The translations under genes were made by a program, and so were the position numbers. A stretch of DNA of 64,000 nucleotides from Hymenobacter busanensis (GTDB lineage: Bacteria; Bacteroidota; Bacteroidia; Cytophagales; Hymenobacteraceae), in NCBI RefSeq assembly GCF_008727865.1, contig NZ_VTWU01000008.1, positions 1 through 64,000 on the forward strand, read 5' to 3'. Under the pieces are notes generated by a model, which worked only from the letters and a program-made list of their open reading frames with translations, searched no databases and was not told the DNA's origin. The first letter of the stretch is position 1. The number at the start of each line of letters is the position of its first letter. Shown piece by piece: positions 1-8,797 of this stretch.

Positions 1-16
1 TCTGCATGACGGTCAC

Positions 17-55
17 GCGAAGCGGTAGAGATGCTTCGACTGCGCTCAGCATGAC
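17..55 (+). repeat. Palindromic intergenic repeat, copy 1
   Basis: A 28-base core at 28-55 (GAGATGCTTCG...CAGCATGAC) is the exact reverse complement of 1904-1931 and differs at two positions from 1977-2004. The preceding GCGAAGCGGTA is shared with 1966-1976. It lies just past the stop of the OmpA-fusion gene. It looks like a REP-type dispersed element; no transposase is nearby. Confidence 0.75.
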
Positions 56-68
56 GTTCGGGTGCCGG

Positions 69-1847
69 TTAGTTGCCCAGCACAATTTCCACGCGGCGGT
101 TTTTGGCGCGGCCGTCGGGGGAGGCGTTGGAGGCCAGGGGCTCGGTGGCGCCGTGGGCGTAGATCTGCACGCGCCCGTCGGGGAAGGCGCTGGCGCTTTT
201 CCGGCTGAGCCAGTGCTGCACGGCCAGGGCGCGGTCTTCGGAGAGCTGCTGATTCTTTTGCGGGTCGCCCTGGTTGTCGGTGTGGCCGTGCACGGCCACT
301 TTCAGGCGGCCGGCCACCACCAGGTCGTCGAAGAGCTGGTTCAGGTCGCGCTCGGCAGCCGGCGTGAAGGTGCTGCGGCCGGTTTCAAACTCGATGTTCC
401 AGGCCCGGCGGCTCACGCTCTGGCGGATTTCATCGTCGGCGGCAAACTGCTGCTTGTCGGCCGGGGCAATGGCTTTGCCTTTGTACTGGGCCTGCAGCTT
501 TTTCAGAATCGAGAGGTCGAGCATTTGATCGAGCGGCACGTAGCTGGGCAGCTCTTTGGGGTAGAGCTTGCTTTGCACGTCGCCGAAGGTCTTGTAGACG
601 GAGGCGTAGACGTTGGTGCCGCCTTCTTCGAGGCCGAACAGGGCCAGGTTGTCGGCGAAGTTGAAGGCCTTGCTGCCGCCCAGCTCCACCACTTCGCCGT
701 TGCGGTCGGCTTCGCTCACGCCCTTGTAGTAGCGCAGCCAGTACGAGCCGGGTTTGTCCTTGTCGCCGTACACTTCGGCCGAAATATCGGCGGCGCGCTT
801 GAGGGCTTCGGGGTGCGTTTTCACTTGGTCGCCGGCCACGGCCAGGGCCGTGATGATGCCTTCTACCTGCTTGGGGTGCGCTTCGTACCAGCGTTTGGTC
901 GTGACCATGATGTTGGGCATCTGGTTGGAGTAATCCTTCGTGGAGACGATGTTCACCAGGCCGCCTTTCTGCTGGGCAATGTTCACGTCGCCGGGGGTCC
1001 AGGTGGCCACGCCGTCGGCAGTCACGTCTACTTTCACGCCGGTTTCCTTGCCCTTCACCACTTTGGTGCGCTGCTCGGGCTTGCCGAGGATGTACTTTTC
1101 GGCGGCGGCCAGGAAGTCGGGGGCAGCCATGAAGTTCACGGCTTCGGGGTCGTAGGTGGTTTCGTCGGGGTTCACTTTCAGGCCGTTGTCGGCGCACCAC
1201 TTCAGGGCAATGTTCTGGTCGCCGTCGCGCAGGTAGCAGGCAATGGTTTTGCCCAAGGCGGCTTTGGGGTTGTCGAGCCATTCCTTCGGACCCATCAGCT
1301 TGTCTTCGCCAAACGACTTGCCGCAACTGTAGGGCAGAATCTGCAGGCTGGTACCGGTTTTTTCGAGCTGGCTCTGCACGGCCGAGAAGGCCGGCAGCCC
1401 GTCGCCCATGATGCTCACGATAAGGCCCGGTGTGGCGGGGTTGTTTTGCAGGTCGAGGGCGTTTTTCACCAGGTCGGCCTGCATCTTGGCCACGTCGTCC
1501 TGCCGCACAATCTGCAGGTCGATGCCGTTGGCGGCCATGGCCGAGCCGGTGGTAGCGCGCGGACCGCCGTTGGCCAGCATGCCGGCCATCTGCGAGTTCC
1601 AGGCCATTACTTCCCAGGTGACGGGGGTGCCCTTCTCGGCGGGTGTGCTGCTGGGCAGCGGGGCCAGCGGCACGGCAATGTTGGTGCGGCTGCCGGCCGT
1701 TTGCGCGGGCAGCTCAATGGTGTTCAGCAGCACCGATTCGGTGGCCGCCTTCTTGAACACGGCCCCGCTGGAAACCAGCTTGTTGATGCCGAAGTACAGC
1801 AGCGCCACAATCAGGACGCCGATGACAATTTTACCGCGAGTAGTCAT
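69..1847 (-). CDS. Solute-binding-like protein fused to an OmpA C-terminal domain
   Basis: Protein of 592 residues. A single hydrophobic segment at about residues 7-24 should anchor it in the inner membrane or act as an uncleaved signal. The middle (about 75-440) resembles the periplasmic substrate-binding proteins of phosphate/NMT1-type ABC transporters, but no permease or ATPase gene is adjacent. The last 120 residues are an OmpA/MotB domain with the peptidoglycan-binding signature GHTDNQGD...N..LSEDRA and the terminal KNRRVEI. The expected role is to link a periplasmic sensor or binding domain to the cell wall. It is the last gene of a minus-strand set with the two coiled-coil genes upstream, and a repeat pair fills the gap to its neighbour. 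The domain calls are read from motifs; the function of the set is inference. Confidence 0.85.
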   Translation of the reverse strand: MTTRGKIVIGVLIVALLYFGINKLVSSGAVFKKAATESVLLNTIELPAQTAGSRTNIAVPLAPLPSSTPAEKGTPVTWEVMAWNSQMAGMLANGGPRATTGSAMAANGIDLQIVRQDDVAKMQADLVKNALDLQNNPATPGLIVSIMGDGLPAFSAVQSQLEKTGTSLQILPYSCGKSFGEDKLMGPKEWLDNPKAALGKTIACYLRDGDQNIALKWCADNGLKVNPDETTYDPEAVNFMAAPDFLAAAEKYILGKPEQRTKVVKGKETGVKVDVTADGVATWTPGDVNIAQQKGGLVNIVSTKDYSNQMPNIMVTTKRWYEAHPKQVEGIITALAVAGDQVKTHPEALKRAADISAEVYGDKDKPGSYWLRYYKGVSEADRNGEVVELGGSKAFNFADNLALFGLEEGGTNVYASVYKTFGDVQSKLYPKELPSYVPLDQMLDLSILKKLQAQYKGKAIAPADKQQFAADDEIRQSVSRRAWNIEFETGRSTFTPAAERDLNQLFDDLVVAGRLKVAVHGHTDNQGDPQKNQQLSEDRALAVQHWLSRKSASAFPDGRVQIYAHGATEPLASNASPDGRAKNRRVEIVLGN

Positions 1848-1903
1848 GTTGGGTATGAGAGAAAGAGTTTTCGGGGGGTTGATTTTTCTGGTCCATTCAG
1901 GCC

Positions 1904-2004
1904 GTCATGCTGAGCGCAGTCGAAGCATCTCGCGTGCTGATGTTAGGTAGCGAATCAGCTATCTGGCGAAGCGGTAGAGATGCTTCGGCTTCGCTCAGCA
2001 TGAC
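1904..2004. repeat. Inverted pair of the palindromic intergenic repeat
   Basis: Arms 1904-1931 and 1977-2004 are inverted copies of one 28-base core (26 of 28 match) separated by 45 bases. Transcribed, they could form a long hairpin. The pair fills most of the gap between the PspA-like gene and the OmpA-fusion gene, so it may act as an internal processing or attenuation site. With copy 1 at 28-55 it brackets the OmpA-fusion gene. Confidence 0.75.
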
Positions 2005-2016
2005 CGTTGCGAGGCC

Positions 2017-3009
2017 TTAGTCGAGCAGGTTGCTGTAGGCGTCGTTGATGGCCTTGGTAGTGGCCGTAGCGGCGCTGGGCTGGCTCAGGGGCTTTTCGTT
2101 GAGCAGGGTGTTGAAGTCGCCTTTCTGGTACTTCTCGAGCAGGCGCTGGCCTTTCTCGCTCATCACGCCGTTCTGGATGTCCATTTCCTTCACGAACTCC
2201 TGCGAGTAGCGCATGGCCTGCTTGATCTGGCCGAGCTGCTGGGCCATGTCCTGGGCCACGCGGTCGGTGGCCATGTCGAAGAAGTACTTCTTGTCGGGGT
2301 CGCCGCGCAGGATGTTCATGGCGGCCCGCATGCCCGAACTCGTGCGCTTCACCAGCTCGTACTCGTCCTTCAGCAGGTTCACCTTGAACTTGGAGTTGTC
2401 GATCTGGCGCAGGGCCGCTTTCAGAATCTGGCGCATCACCACCGACACGTTGGCCGTGGTCGTGAGCATGGGCTGCAGGCGGTTGTTGTAATCCTCCAGC
2501 TGCGCGGCCCGCGAGGCGTACGACTCGGCGAAGTCCTTTTCGCCCTTGCGGGCAGCCGAGTCGGCGAGGCGCAAATACTCCTGCACCTGCTGCTTGTTGG
2601 CGTCCATCTTGCGCTTCACCAGCTCGTGGGCACCTTCGATGTGGCCGACCTCGCCTTCCATGTTCTCGGCCTCCTTCTCGGTGTTGCGGATGTAGTCCTG
2701 CATGATGCCGATGGGGTCCGTCTCGACGAAAATGCCGGCCGCCGTGCGGAAGATGCGCTGCCCCGCGTACCAGAGCCCGGCCTTGATGCGCTTGCTCGTG
2801 ACGATGAGAAACAGCGCGAACAGTGCGCCTAGCCCAATACCGAGCTTCACGGTGTCGAACACGATGTCGACCAGGTACGGCACAATGGCGCCCCAGAAGT
2901 ACACGCCGGCCCCCACGGCACCGACCAGGAAAATCCAGCCCGCTACCTTTTCGGGCCGCTGCCACTTGGGCAAGTCAGAGGGGTTGTGGGTAGTAAGAAG
3001 CGTGTTCAT
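2017..3009 (-). CDS. Membrane-anchored PspA-like coiled-coil protein
   Basis: Protein of 330 residues. Two hydrophobic segments near the N-terminus (about 22-42 and 55-72) are followed by a long charged alpha-helical region (about 85-300) rich in heptads. The helical part opens with a DPIGIMQDYIRNTEKEAE stretch, like the start of PspA/IM30 (ESCRT-III-like) proteins, which also carry DP followed by a long helix. I infer an inner-membrane coiled-coil protein that could scaffold or sense membrane stress; the similarity is at pattern level and not proven. It starts 3 bases after the stop of the 246-residue coiled-coil gene, so the two are almost certainly co-transcribed, and the OmpA-fusion gene follows. 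An alternative is a structural protein of unknown class. Confidence 0.8.
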   Translation of the reverse strand: MNTLLTTHNPSDLPKWQRPEKVAGWIFLVGAVGAGVYFWGAIVPYLVDIVFDTVKLGIGLGALFALFLIVTSKRIKAGLWYAGQRIFRTAAGIFVETDPIGIMQDYIRNTEKEAENMEGEVGHIEGAHELVKRKMDANKQQVQEYLRLADSAARKGEKDFAESYASRAAQLEDYNNRLQPMLTTTANVSVVMRQILKAALRQIDNSKFKVNLLKDEYELVKRTSSGMRAAMNILRGDPDKKYFFDMATDRVAQDMAQQLGQIKQAMRYSQEFVKEMDIQNGVMSEKGQRLLEKYQKGDFNTLLNEKPLSQPSAATATTKAINDAYSNLLD

Positions 3010-3012
3010 CGG

Positions 3013-3753
3013 TTAGCGGGGGTGAATGGTGTTGAAGGAAGTGGGGCCAAGCAGGAAGGATTGCGCAGCCTGGCGGTGGGCCTGCAAGTCGGCCGCGGCG
3101 GTGGTGTTGGCCAGTTCGTAGGATGCCAGCGCGGCCTGCGCCTTTTGCCGCTCCGCCACCAGCTGTTGCTGGGTGGCTTGCAACTGCTCGTTTTTAGCTT
3201 CCAGCTGCCGCGTCAGCTCGGCCAGGTCGGCCTGTAGTTGCTGCTCCTGCCCCACCAGCTGCACAATGGCGCTGGGCTTGCCGCCAGACGCTTTCACCTC
3301 ACCGAGCTTTTCGCGGTGACGTTCCAGCACCTTGGCGCGGTCGGCTTGCAGGCGCTGCTCAAACTGCTCGGCTGAGGCCAGCAGCGTGGGCGCATCGAGG
3401 CCCGTGACGGCGGCAAAAGCGTTGTAGGCTGTTTGGTAGAGCACCGGCCCGGTCAGCCCGCTCGCGGCCATGCTCTTCACCATTTTGGTGTAGGCCACAA
3501 AGTCGCGGCCGTCGCCGGCCAGCAGGGCGGCCACGTGGTCGAGGTGACGCTGCTCGGGTTGGGTTACGGCCGTGCTCAGCACAAACGTGGCCGGACCGGC
3601 CGGGCCCGCCAGCGGCGGTTGCGGTGGGGCAGTAGCGGCAGTCGGGGGCTGAGGCGTGGCTGGGCCTTTGCCGGCCGCGCCGGGGGCGCTGGGGTCGTCG
3701 CCTTCGACGAAGAAGTCTTTGGCGGCTTTGGCGAGGTTGTCGAAAAGGTCCAT
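3013..3753 (-). CDS. Coiled-coil protein, first gene of the envelope module
   Basis: Protein of 246 residues with no signal peptide or membrane segment, so probably cytoplasmic. Residues 20-52 are Pro/Ala rich. A short globular helical part follows (about 55-120), then a long Gln/Leu/Ala-rich coiled coil (about 125-230). I do not recognise a named family. The N-terminal MDLFDNLAKAAKDFF is amphipathic and might touch membrane. It is followed after 3 bases by the membrane-anchored coiled-coil gene, which suggests that the two helical proteins work together. Confidence 0.75.
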   Translation of the reverse strand: MDLFDNLAKAAKDFFVEGDDPSAPGAAGKGPATPQPPTAATAPPQPPLAGPAGPATFVLSTAVTQPEQRHLDHVAALLAGDGRDFVAYTKMVKSMAASGLTGPVLYQTAYNAFAAVTGLDAPTLLASAEQFEQRLQADRAKVLERHREKLGEVKASGGKPSAIVQLVGQEQQLQADLAELTRQLEAKNEQLQATQQQLVAERQKAQAALASYELANTTAAADLQAHRQAAQSFLLGPTSFNTIHPR

Positions 3754-4140
3754 AAGCGGGTCGGGTTGGTGTTTGGTGACGCGGACCTATTGCCAATCCC
3801 AGTGCCGCCCAACTCGCTCAACTCAACCAATCCCTCATAACCACATGATTTTCAGTATAAAATATTCTAACAACCGCTTTTCCGGCCGCTCCGCCCTTGC
3901 CACTACCCTTCCATTTTGAAAGGGCGCTTTCCAAAACGGCACCGTGGCGCGGCCCACACCTGGTTTTATCAGCTGATTGTCCGACCCGGCCTGTCGTACC
4001 AATTCGCCCCAGCCTCGTGATATTCCAATCGTAGCGGTATAAACCACACACTATCATGCTATTGAATGCACACCAAGGTTGCCGGAGCTTTGCCAGCACC
4101 AATCGGCACGGCCGGTTTTGCTCCGTTTCCTTTCTGCGCT
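3754..4140. other. Divergent intergenic region between the envelope module and a lipoprotein gene
   Basis: 387 bases without a convincing gene. The stretch 3835-3880 is visibly AT-rich and is the likeliest place for promoters. At 3914-3936 there is a dyad (TTTTG AAAG GGCG CTTT C CAAAA) that could be an operator or weak hairpin. Short open frames here are biased in composition and have no recognisable content. Confidence 0.5.
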
Positions 4141-4623
4141 ATGAAAACCCACTTTGCACCCTCTCTCCTGCTGACCAGCGGCTTGCTGACTCTTTTCTCG
4201 GCCTGCCAACGTTCCTTTTCGGGCCCGACGCCGCCGTCCATTTCCTCTGCTCCGGTAGCTTCTGCACCACGCACCTTGCGCTTTGGCAGCGGCAGTACCT
4301 ACACCGGCTACGAGGAAGTCTACGCCTTGCAAGCCAATGGCCGCCTGGCACACAAGCAAGGCTTCGTGTCGTCCAAGGCCGGCAGTTGGACCACGCTCAA
4401 GGTACCCTCCGGCCAGGCCCGCGCCTGCTTCCGGCGCTTCGACAGCCTGCCCATCGACAGCCTGTGCGTGGAGGCCTCGGGCAACCACTACTATTTCCTG
4501 GAAAGCCAGACCGCCAGCGGCCAGCCCGTGCGCGTGGTGTGGGGCGCCCACGGCGCCACCGCCCCGCGGTGCGTGCGCACGTTGCACCAGCAACTGCAGG
4601 AACTCGTGCCGCTGACGCTATAA
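4141..4623 (+). CDS. Small lipoprotein of unknown function
   Basis: Protein of 160 residues. I chose the ATG at 4141 because it gives a clean lipoprotein signal (MKTHFAPSLLL...LFSACQ, Cys about residue 22); an upstream ATG at 4066 would bury it. The mature part begins with a Ser/Pro/Ala linker and then a compact domain of about 110 residues with three cysteines (in RACFRR, SLCVEA and RCVRT). No family recognised. It is followed by a strong hairpin shared with the convergent DUF349 gene. Confidence 0.75.
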   Translation: MKTHFAPSLLLTSGLLTLFSACQRSFSGPTPPSISSAPVASAPRTLRFGSGSTYTGYEEVYALQANGRLAHKQGFVSSKAGSWTTLKVPSGQARACFRRFDSLPIDSLCVEASGNHYYFLESQTASGQPVRVVWGAHGATAPRCVRTLHQQLQELVPLTL

Positions 4624-4676
4624 GGCGCAGCCATCGGCGCTCCGTCGGTCGTGCCGCCCTTCTTGGTCCCCACGAA

Positions 4677-4708
4677 AAAGCCCCACGCCAAACCAGGCGT
4701 GGGGCTTT
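4677..4708. terminator. Bidirectional terminator
   Basis: A 13-base perfect stem (AAAGCCCCACGCC) with a 6-base loop, A-rich on one side and T-rich on the other. It lies between the convergent lipoprotein and DUF349 genes. Confidence 0.85.
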
Positions 4709-4731
4709 GGTAAGCTGAAGCAGGAACCTGA

Positions 4732-7224
4732 CTAGCTGCGCACGATGCGCAGCTGCCGCTTCATGCGCTCAATGCGCACCTTGGTTTCGTCGATGCGGCC
4801 TTGGTATTCTTCACGCAGTTGCCCGGCATTTTTCGAGCGAGCGAAGAAGTCGAGGTTGGTTTGCAGCGTGGCAATGTCGTTTTCCAACTCGTTGATGTCA
4901 CGACGCAGTTGCTGCTCCTTGCGGTAGAGCAGTTGCTGGGCATCGGGGTTGGCCTTCATGCGCTGCACCTGCAGCTGAAACTGCTGCTCCTCGCGCTCCT
5001 GGTACGAAAGGCCGGGAATGGTGTCGATGTACTTGCCGGCCAGGCTCAGGAATTTCTCCTCGGCTTGGGCGCTGCCGCGGCGGTTGCCTTGGCTGTCGAA
5101 CTGCGCCCACTCCTGCACCAGCGCCTGCAGGCCTTCCTGCGTGCCGGGGGTATCGGCCGACAGCGCGGCTACCTGCTCGGCAATCCGGTCGAGGAAAGCC
5201 GACTGCTCGGCCGACGCTTGCTGCACCTGCTGCTCGCGGTGGCGCACTTCCTGGTGTTTCCGCTCGAAGAAAGCATCACAGGCAGTACGGAAGCGGTGCC
5301 AGATTTTGTCCGACTGCTTCTCGGGCACGCGGCCGATGAGTTTCCACTCCTTCTGCACCCGAATGACGGTTTCGCGGCCGGCTTCCCAATCGGGGTTTTC
5401 GAGGGCAGCTTCGGCCTGCTCGCAGAGGGCAATTTTCTGCTTCAGGTTGTTGGACTTCTCTTCGTCGAGGGCCTTGAAGAACTGGTTTTTGTGCTGGAAA
5501 AAGCCTTTGTAGGCGGCCCAGAACTGCTTGTTCATGCTCTCGGCCTGGCTGCGCGGCACGAGGCCGGCGCTGTCCCACTGCTCTTTGAGGGCCTGCAGCT
5601 CGTCGGTTTTGGCGCGCCACTCGTTCACGCGCTCGGTTTTGAACTCGCCGTAGGGCAGAATCTGAGTCAGGATTTCCTGCTTGCGGGCCAGGTTGGCATT
5701 TTCCTGCGCCGAGCGGGCGTCGAGGAAGCTGCGTTTCCGGTCATGCACTTTCTCGGAGGCTTGCAGGAAACGCTGCCAGAGTGGCTCGCGCATGTCGTTG
5801 GGCACGGGGCCCACGGTTTTCCACTCCTCGTGCAGTTGGCGCAACTCCTGCAGTGCCTTGTTGATGCTCGACTGCCCGGCCAGCGCCTCGGCGCGCTGGA
5901 TCAGAGCCTCCTTGGCTTCCTGGTTACGGCGGCGGTCCAGCTCTTTCATCTCGAAGAACAGACCGCGGTTGTTGTAATAGATGTCGAGCAGGGCATGGTA
6001 GGAGTTCCACAGCTCCTGCGCCTGCGCCTGCGGCACCGGGCCGGTGGCTTTCCAGTCGGCCTGCAGGGTTTTGATGCGAGCCGAAGAATCCTTGGTCTCA
6101 GCCGACTCGACCAGCTGGCGCAGCTGCGACAACAAATGCTGCTTGTGAAGCAGGTTTTTGGCGCGCTGCTCGTCTTCCTGCTTGGCGTCGCGCACGCGGG
6201 CGTCGCGGTAGTCCTGCATGCCCTTGCTCACCTCAGCGTAACCATCGGGGCCGGCGAAGGAAAAAGCGTCAGCCTCGTTGCCTTCCTGCACGAAACGCTG
6301 TCGGGCTGCTTGGCGCTCCACGTTTACGCTTTGTTCGTAAAGCCGGTGCAGGTCGTTGATTTGCTTGCGGTTCTGGCGGGCATCAGGGCGGCGCAGCAGC
6401 TCCAGGATGTAAGCACCCTGGGCCGTCACGTCGAGCGTAGCAAAATCGGGCGCCGGGGTTTCGGGCACGTACTCTTCGTCTTCCTCGTGGTGAGCGGCGG
6501 CCGCAGCTTGCGGAGCATTGGTGGAGCCGCCGGGCTGCGCTTCGCCGGGCGTTTCGCTCAGACCCATTGCAGCCGGCGCAGCATGGTGCGCGGCGTCGGC
6601 GTGGGCAGCTTCGGTGGCCGATTCGTTGTTGGAAGTCGGCAGGGCCGCCAGCGGTTCGGGCGCGGTTTCGATGTCGGCGGCCTGGGCCAGCTCGTGCGCA
6701 GGCAGCGTTACGGCAATGGGTTCTTCGGTAGTCGCCGCAACTGGAGCTTGTTCTTGAGAAGCTGAAGGCGTTCCGGTGGCTGGTGCAGCAGTTGCAGGAG
6801 CATCGGAAGCAGGTTCGGAGACTACAGCAGCGGCCGGAACCGGCTCAGTTGGTTCGGGACCGGTTGCCAGGGCAGCTTCGGCGGTACGCACACCTTCGTT
6901 GGCCGTGCCGTAGTGTTCCTCGGCGCGCTGAAGCGGCTCCGAAGGCGTTGTGGCAGTCGGCTCGGTGGCTACTGCGGGAGCGGTGACGGGCAAATCGGCG
7001 GCCGAGGGCAAGCCTGTACCTACTTCGGCTGGCTGGGGCACTATGGGTGCTTCGGGGGCAGCAGGCGCTGAAGCGGCAGCTTGCGGTTGCGGCGCGTCGG
7101 CCGCCGGAGAGTCGGCGGCTTTGCTGCGCGCAATTTCGGCCAGACGGCGTTCCAGAATGCTCATGGGCGAATCCGAAGCGTCATCGGGACGGTTGGGGGC
7201 GGTGTTCTCGTTCTCGGGTTGCAT
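4732..7224 (-). CDS. DUF349 domain protein
   Basis: Protein of 830 residues. About the first 260 residues are Ala/Pro/Glu/Thr-rich low complexity. The rest is helical and contains several DUF349 repeats, recognisable from W-x-GPVP-like motifs: TGPVPQAQ, VGPVPNDM, AGLVPRSQ and IGRVPEKQ, each followed by an aromatic- and basic-rich helix (e.g. WQRF, WHRF). DUF349 proteins are widespread in Bacteroidota and cytoplasmic; their biochemical role is not established. The C-terminus (about 770-830) is a coiled coil ending in a basic stretch (MKRQLRIVRS). Monocistronic, with YqgE upstream on the same strand 52 bases away. Confidence 0.9.
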   Translation of the reverse strand: MQPENENTAPNRPDDASDSPMSILERRLAEIARSKAADSPAADAPQPQAAASAPAAPEAPIVPQPAEVGTGLPSAADLPVTAPAVATEPTATTPSEPLQRAEEHYGTANEGVRTAEAALATGPEPTEPVPAAAVVSEPASDAPATAAPATGTPSASQEQAPVAATTEEPIAVTLPAHELAQAADIETAPEPLAALPTSNNESATEAAHADAAHHAAPAAMGLSETPGEAQPGGSTNAPQAAAAAHHEEDEEYVPETPAPDFATLDVTAQGAYILELLRRPDARQNRKQINDLHRLYEQSVNVERQAARQRFVQEGNEADAFSFAGPDGYAEVSKGMQDYRDARVRDAKQEDEQRAKNLLHKQHLLSQLRQLVESAETKDSSARIKTLQADWKATGPVPQAQAQELWNSYHALLDIYYNNRGLFFEMKELDRRRNQEAKEALIQRAEALAGQSSINKALQELRQLHEEWKTVGPVPNDMREPLWQRFLQASEKVHDRKRSFLDARSAQENANLARKQEILTQILPYGEFKTERVNEWRAKTDELQALKEQWDSAGLVPRSQAESMNKQFWAAYKGFFQHKNQFFKALDEEKSNNLKQKIALCEQAEAALENPDWEAGRETVIRVQKEWKLIGRVPEKQSDKIWHRFRTACDAFFERKHQEVRHREQQVQQASAEQSAFLDRIAEQVAALSADTPGTQEGLQALVQEWAQFDSQGNRRGSAQAEEKFLSLAGKYIDTIPGLSYQEREEQQFQLQVQRMKANPDAQQLLYRKEQQLRRDINELENDIATLQTNLDFFARSKNAGQLREEYQGRIDETKVRIERMKRQLRIVRS

Positions 7225-7276
7225 GGCTGCTCAGCATAAAGAGCCCGGCACAACGGGCCGGGCCAACGGAGGGAAA

Positions 7277-7843
7277 TTAATTCAAGCGCGGGTCGACGGG
7301 GTAGTTGGACATGACCCGGAACCGGCCGCCTTTTTCGCGTAAAATGGCCTGCCAGAAGGCATCGGTAGTCAAAGTAAACACTTTCCCGGCAGCATTGGGG
7401 TGGACAATCCAGGTATTTTCCTGCACTTCGCCCGCCAGCTGGCCGCTGGTCCAGCCCGAATAGCCCACGTACAGACGCAGGTCGTCGGCGGTCAGCTCGC
7501 CACTGGCCACAAGGCCCAGGAGCACTTCGAAGTCGCCGCCCCAGTACACATCCTGCCCCAACGGTTCGGCATTCGGAATGTCGGCGCGGCGGTGCAGGTA
7601 GTGGAGCGTATCGGGCTGCACGGGGCCGCCCACGTGCAGCGGCAGGCTGGCGGCGGGGTGGTCTTCGCCTTCGGGCAAGTTGAGCGCGTCGCCGAGGGCC
7701 ACGGTGGTCGGCCGGTTGAGCAAAAGGCCAAAGGAGCCTTCTTCCTCGTCGTGGCGGCACAAAAGCACCACCGACCGCTCGAAGTTCGGGTCGCCTAGAA
7801 AGGGCTGCGAAATCAGCAAGCTGCCACTACGAAGCTGGGGCAT
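7277..7843 (-). CDS. YqgE/AlgH family protein
   Basis: Protein of 188 residues, the normal length for UPF0301/AlgH. The start at 7843 gives MPQLRSGSLLIS, followed by the family hallmark QPFLGDPNFERSVVLLC and GLLLNRP near the N-terminus. The middle has HVGGPVQPDTLHYLHR and the C-terminal half YVGYSGWTSGQL. The family is cytoplasmic; the Pseudomonas member was linked to alginate regulation but the molecular function is unknown. An in-frame ATG 27 codons upstream lies in non-conserved sequence and was rejected. The gene is divergent from pdxH. Confidence 0.93.
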   Translation of the reverse strand: MPQLRSGSLLISQPFLGDPNFERSVVLLCRHDEEEGSFGLLLNRPTTVALGDALNLPEGEDHPAASLPLHVGGPVQPDTLHYLHRRADIPNAEPLGQDVYWGGDFEVLLGLVASGELTADDLRLYVGYSGWTSGQLAGEVQENTWIVHPNAAGKVFTLTTDAFWQAILREKGGRFRVMSNYPVDPRLN

Positions 7844-8035
7844 GGCGCGGGGCTGGAGAGTGGATAATAGGGACACTGACGCGGTGCGGCGGCGCAAAGA
7901 TGCGCGGCAATATGTGCCGCGCAAGGTTGCCCGTGCTTTTTGCTTACGTTGGGCAGGGCGCTGCGGGTTCCCGCGGGGGCTGTGTTACTTTGCGGGCCCA
8001 CAGCGCCCGGCTGCCGCGGCGAATTTCGATTCTGT

Positions 8036-8686
8036 ATGCAAGACCAGTCCCTCGCCGACCTGCGCAAGACCTACGCCCAGCACGAACTCAGCGAAGCCGC
8101 GGCCGACGCCGACGGCCTGCGGCAGTTCCGCCGCTGGCTCGACGAAGCCCTGCAGGCCCAGCTCGACGAGCCCACCGCCATGACCGTGGCCACCGTGGGC
8201 CCCGACGGCCAGCCCTCGGCCCGCATTGTGCTGCTGAAAGGCTTGCCCGACGACGCGGGGTTTCTGTTTTACACCAATTACGACTCGCGCAAGGGCCAGG
8301 AAATGGCCACTACGCCCAAGGCCGCCCTTACGTTTTTCTGGCCTGGCCTGGAACGGCAGGTGCGCGTGGAAGGCACGGTAGAAAAAGCACCCGAAGCCCA
8401 GTCGACAGAATACTTTCAGAGTCGGCCACGCAGCAGCCAGGTAGGCGCCTGGGCTTCGCCGCAAAGCCAGCCCATTGCCAGCCGCGAAGTGCTGGAACAG
8501 CGCGAAGCGGAAATCGAGCAGCGCTTTGCCGGCCAAGATCCGCTGCCGCGCCCGCCACACTGGGGCGGCTACGTGGTGCGGCCTCACCGCATCGAGTTCT
8601 GGCAGGGCCGCCCTTCGCGCCTGCACGACCGGCTGCTGTACGAAAAAACGGCCACGGGCTGGCAGCGCAGCCGGCTGGCGCCGTGA
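8036..8686 (+). CDS. pdxH: Pyridoxamine/pyridoxine 5'-phosphate oxidase
   Basis: Protein of 216 residues, close to the 218 of the E. coli enzyme. It oxidises pyridoxine or pyridoxamine 5'-phosphate to pyridoxal 5'-phosphate using FMN and O2, the last step of vitamin B6 synthesis and salvage. Family motifs: ARIVLLKG and [12 protein letters not shown] (FMN and substrate contacts), [27 protein letters not shown], and the C-terminal [18 protein letters not shown] followed by LHDR. The start [13 protein letters not shown] matches the usual N-terminus; the in-frame extension to 7940 looks non-coding. Confidence 0.96.
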   Translation: MQDQSLADLRKTYAQHELSEAAADADGLRQFRRWLDEALQAQLDEPTAMTVATVGPDGQPSARIVLLKGLPDDAGFLFYTNYDSRKGQEMATTPKAALTFFWPGLERQVRVEGTVEKAPEAQSTEYFQSRPRSSQVGAWASPQSQPIASREVLEQREAEIEQRFAGQDPLPRPPHWGGYVVRPHRIEFWQGRPSRLHDRLLYEKTATGWQRSRLAP

Positions 8687-8797
8687 AGAGTGAAGGGTAA
8701 TTTTTAGCTTGCGCTGCCATTGGGCCGTTTTCATCTGACCGGTCCCTCCTTTTCCCGACGTTGGCGCGTCGGCGCAAGCCCCTGCTTACGCTCTTTC

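Noticed and set aside
6-1913. 635-residue plus-strand open frame opposite the OmpA-fusion gene
   Set aside because: Composition is Val/Gly/His-rich and repetitive with no motif; it is an antisense shadow of a gene with clear domains.
17-2004. Invertible cassette or transposon around the OmpA-fusion gene
   Set aside because: The bracketing repeats are short and of REP type and no recombinase gene is in the window, so inversion is not supported.
4801-6765. 654-residue plus-strand open frame opposite the DUF349 gene
   Set aside because: Leu/Val/Gly-rich antisense reading; the opposite strand has conserved DUF349 repeats.
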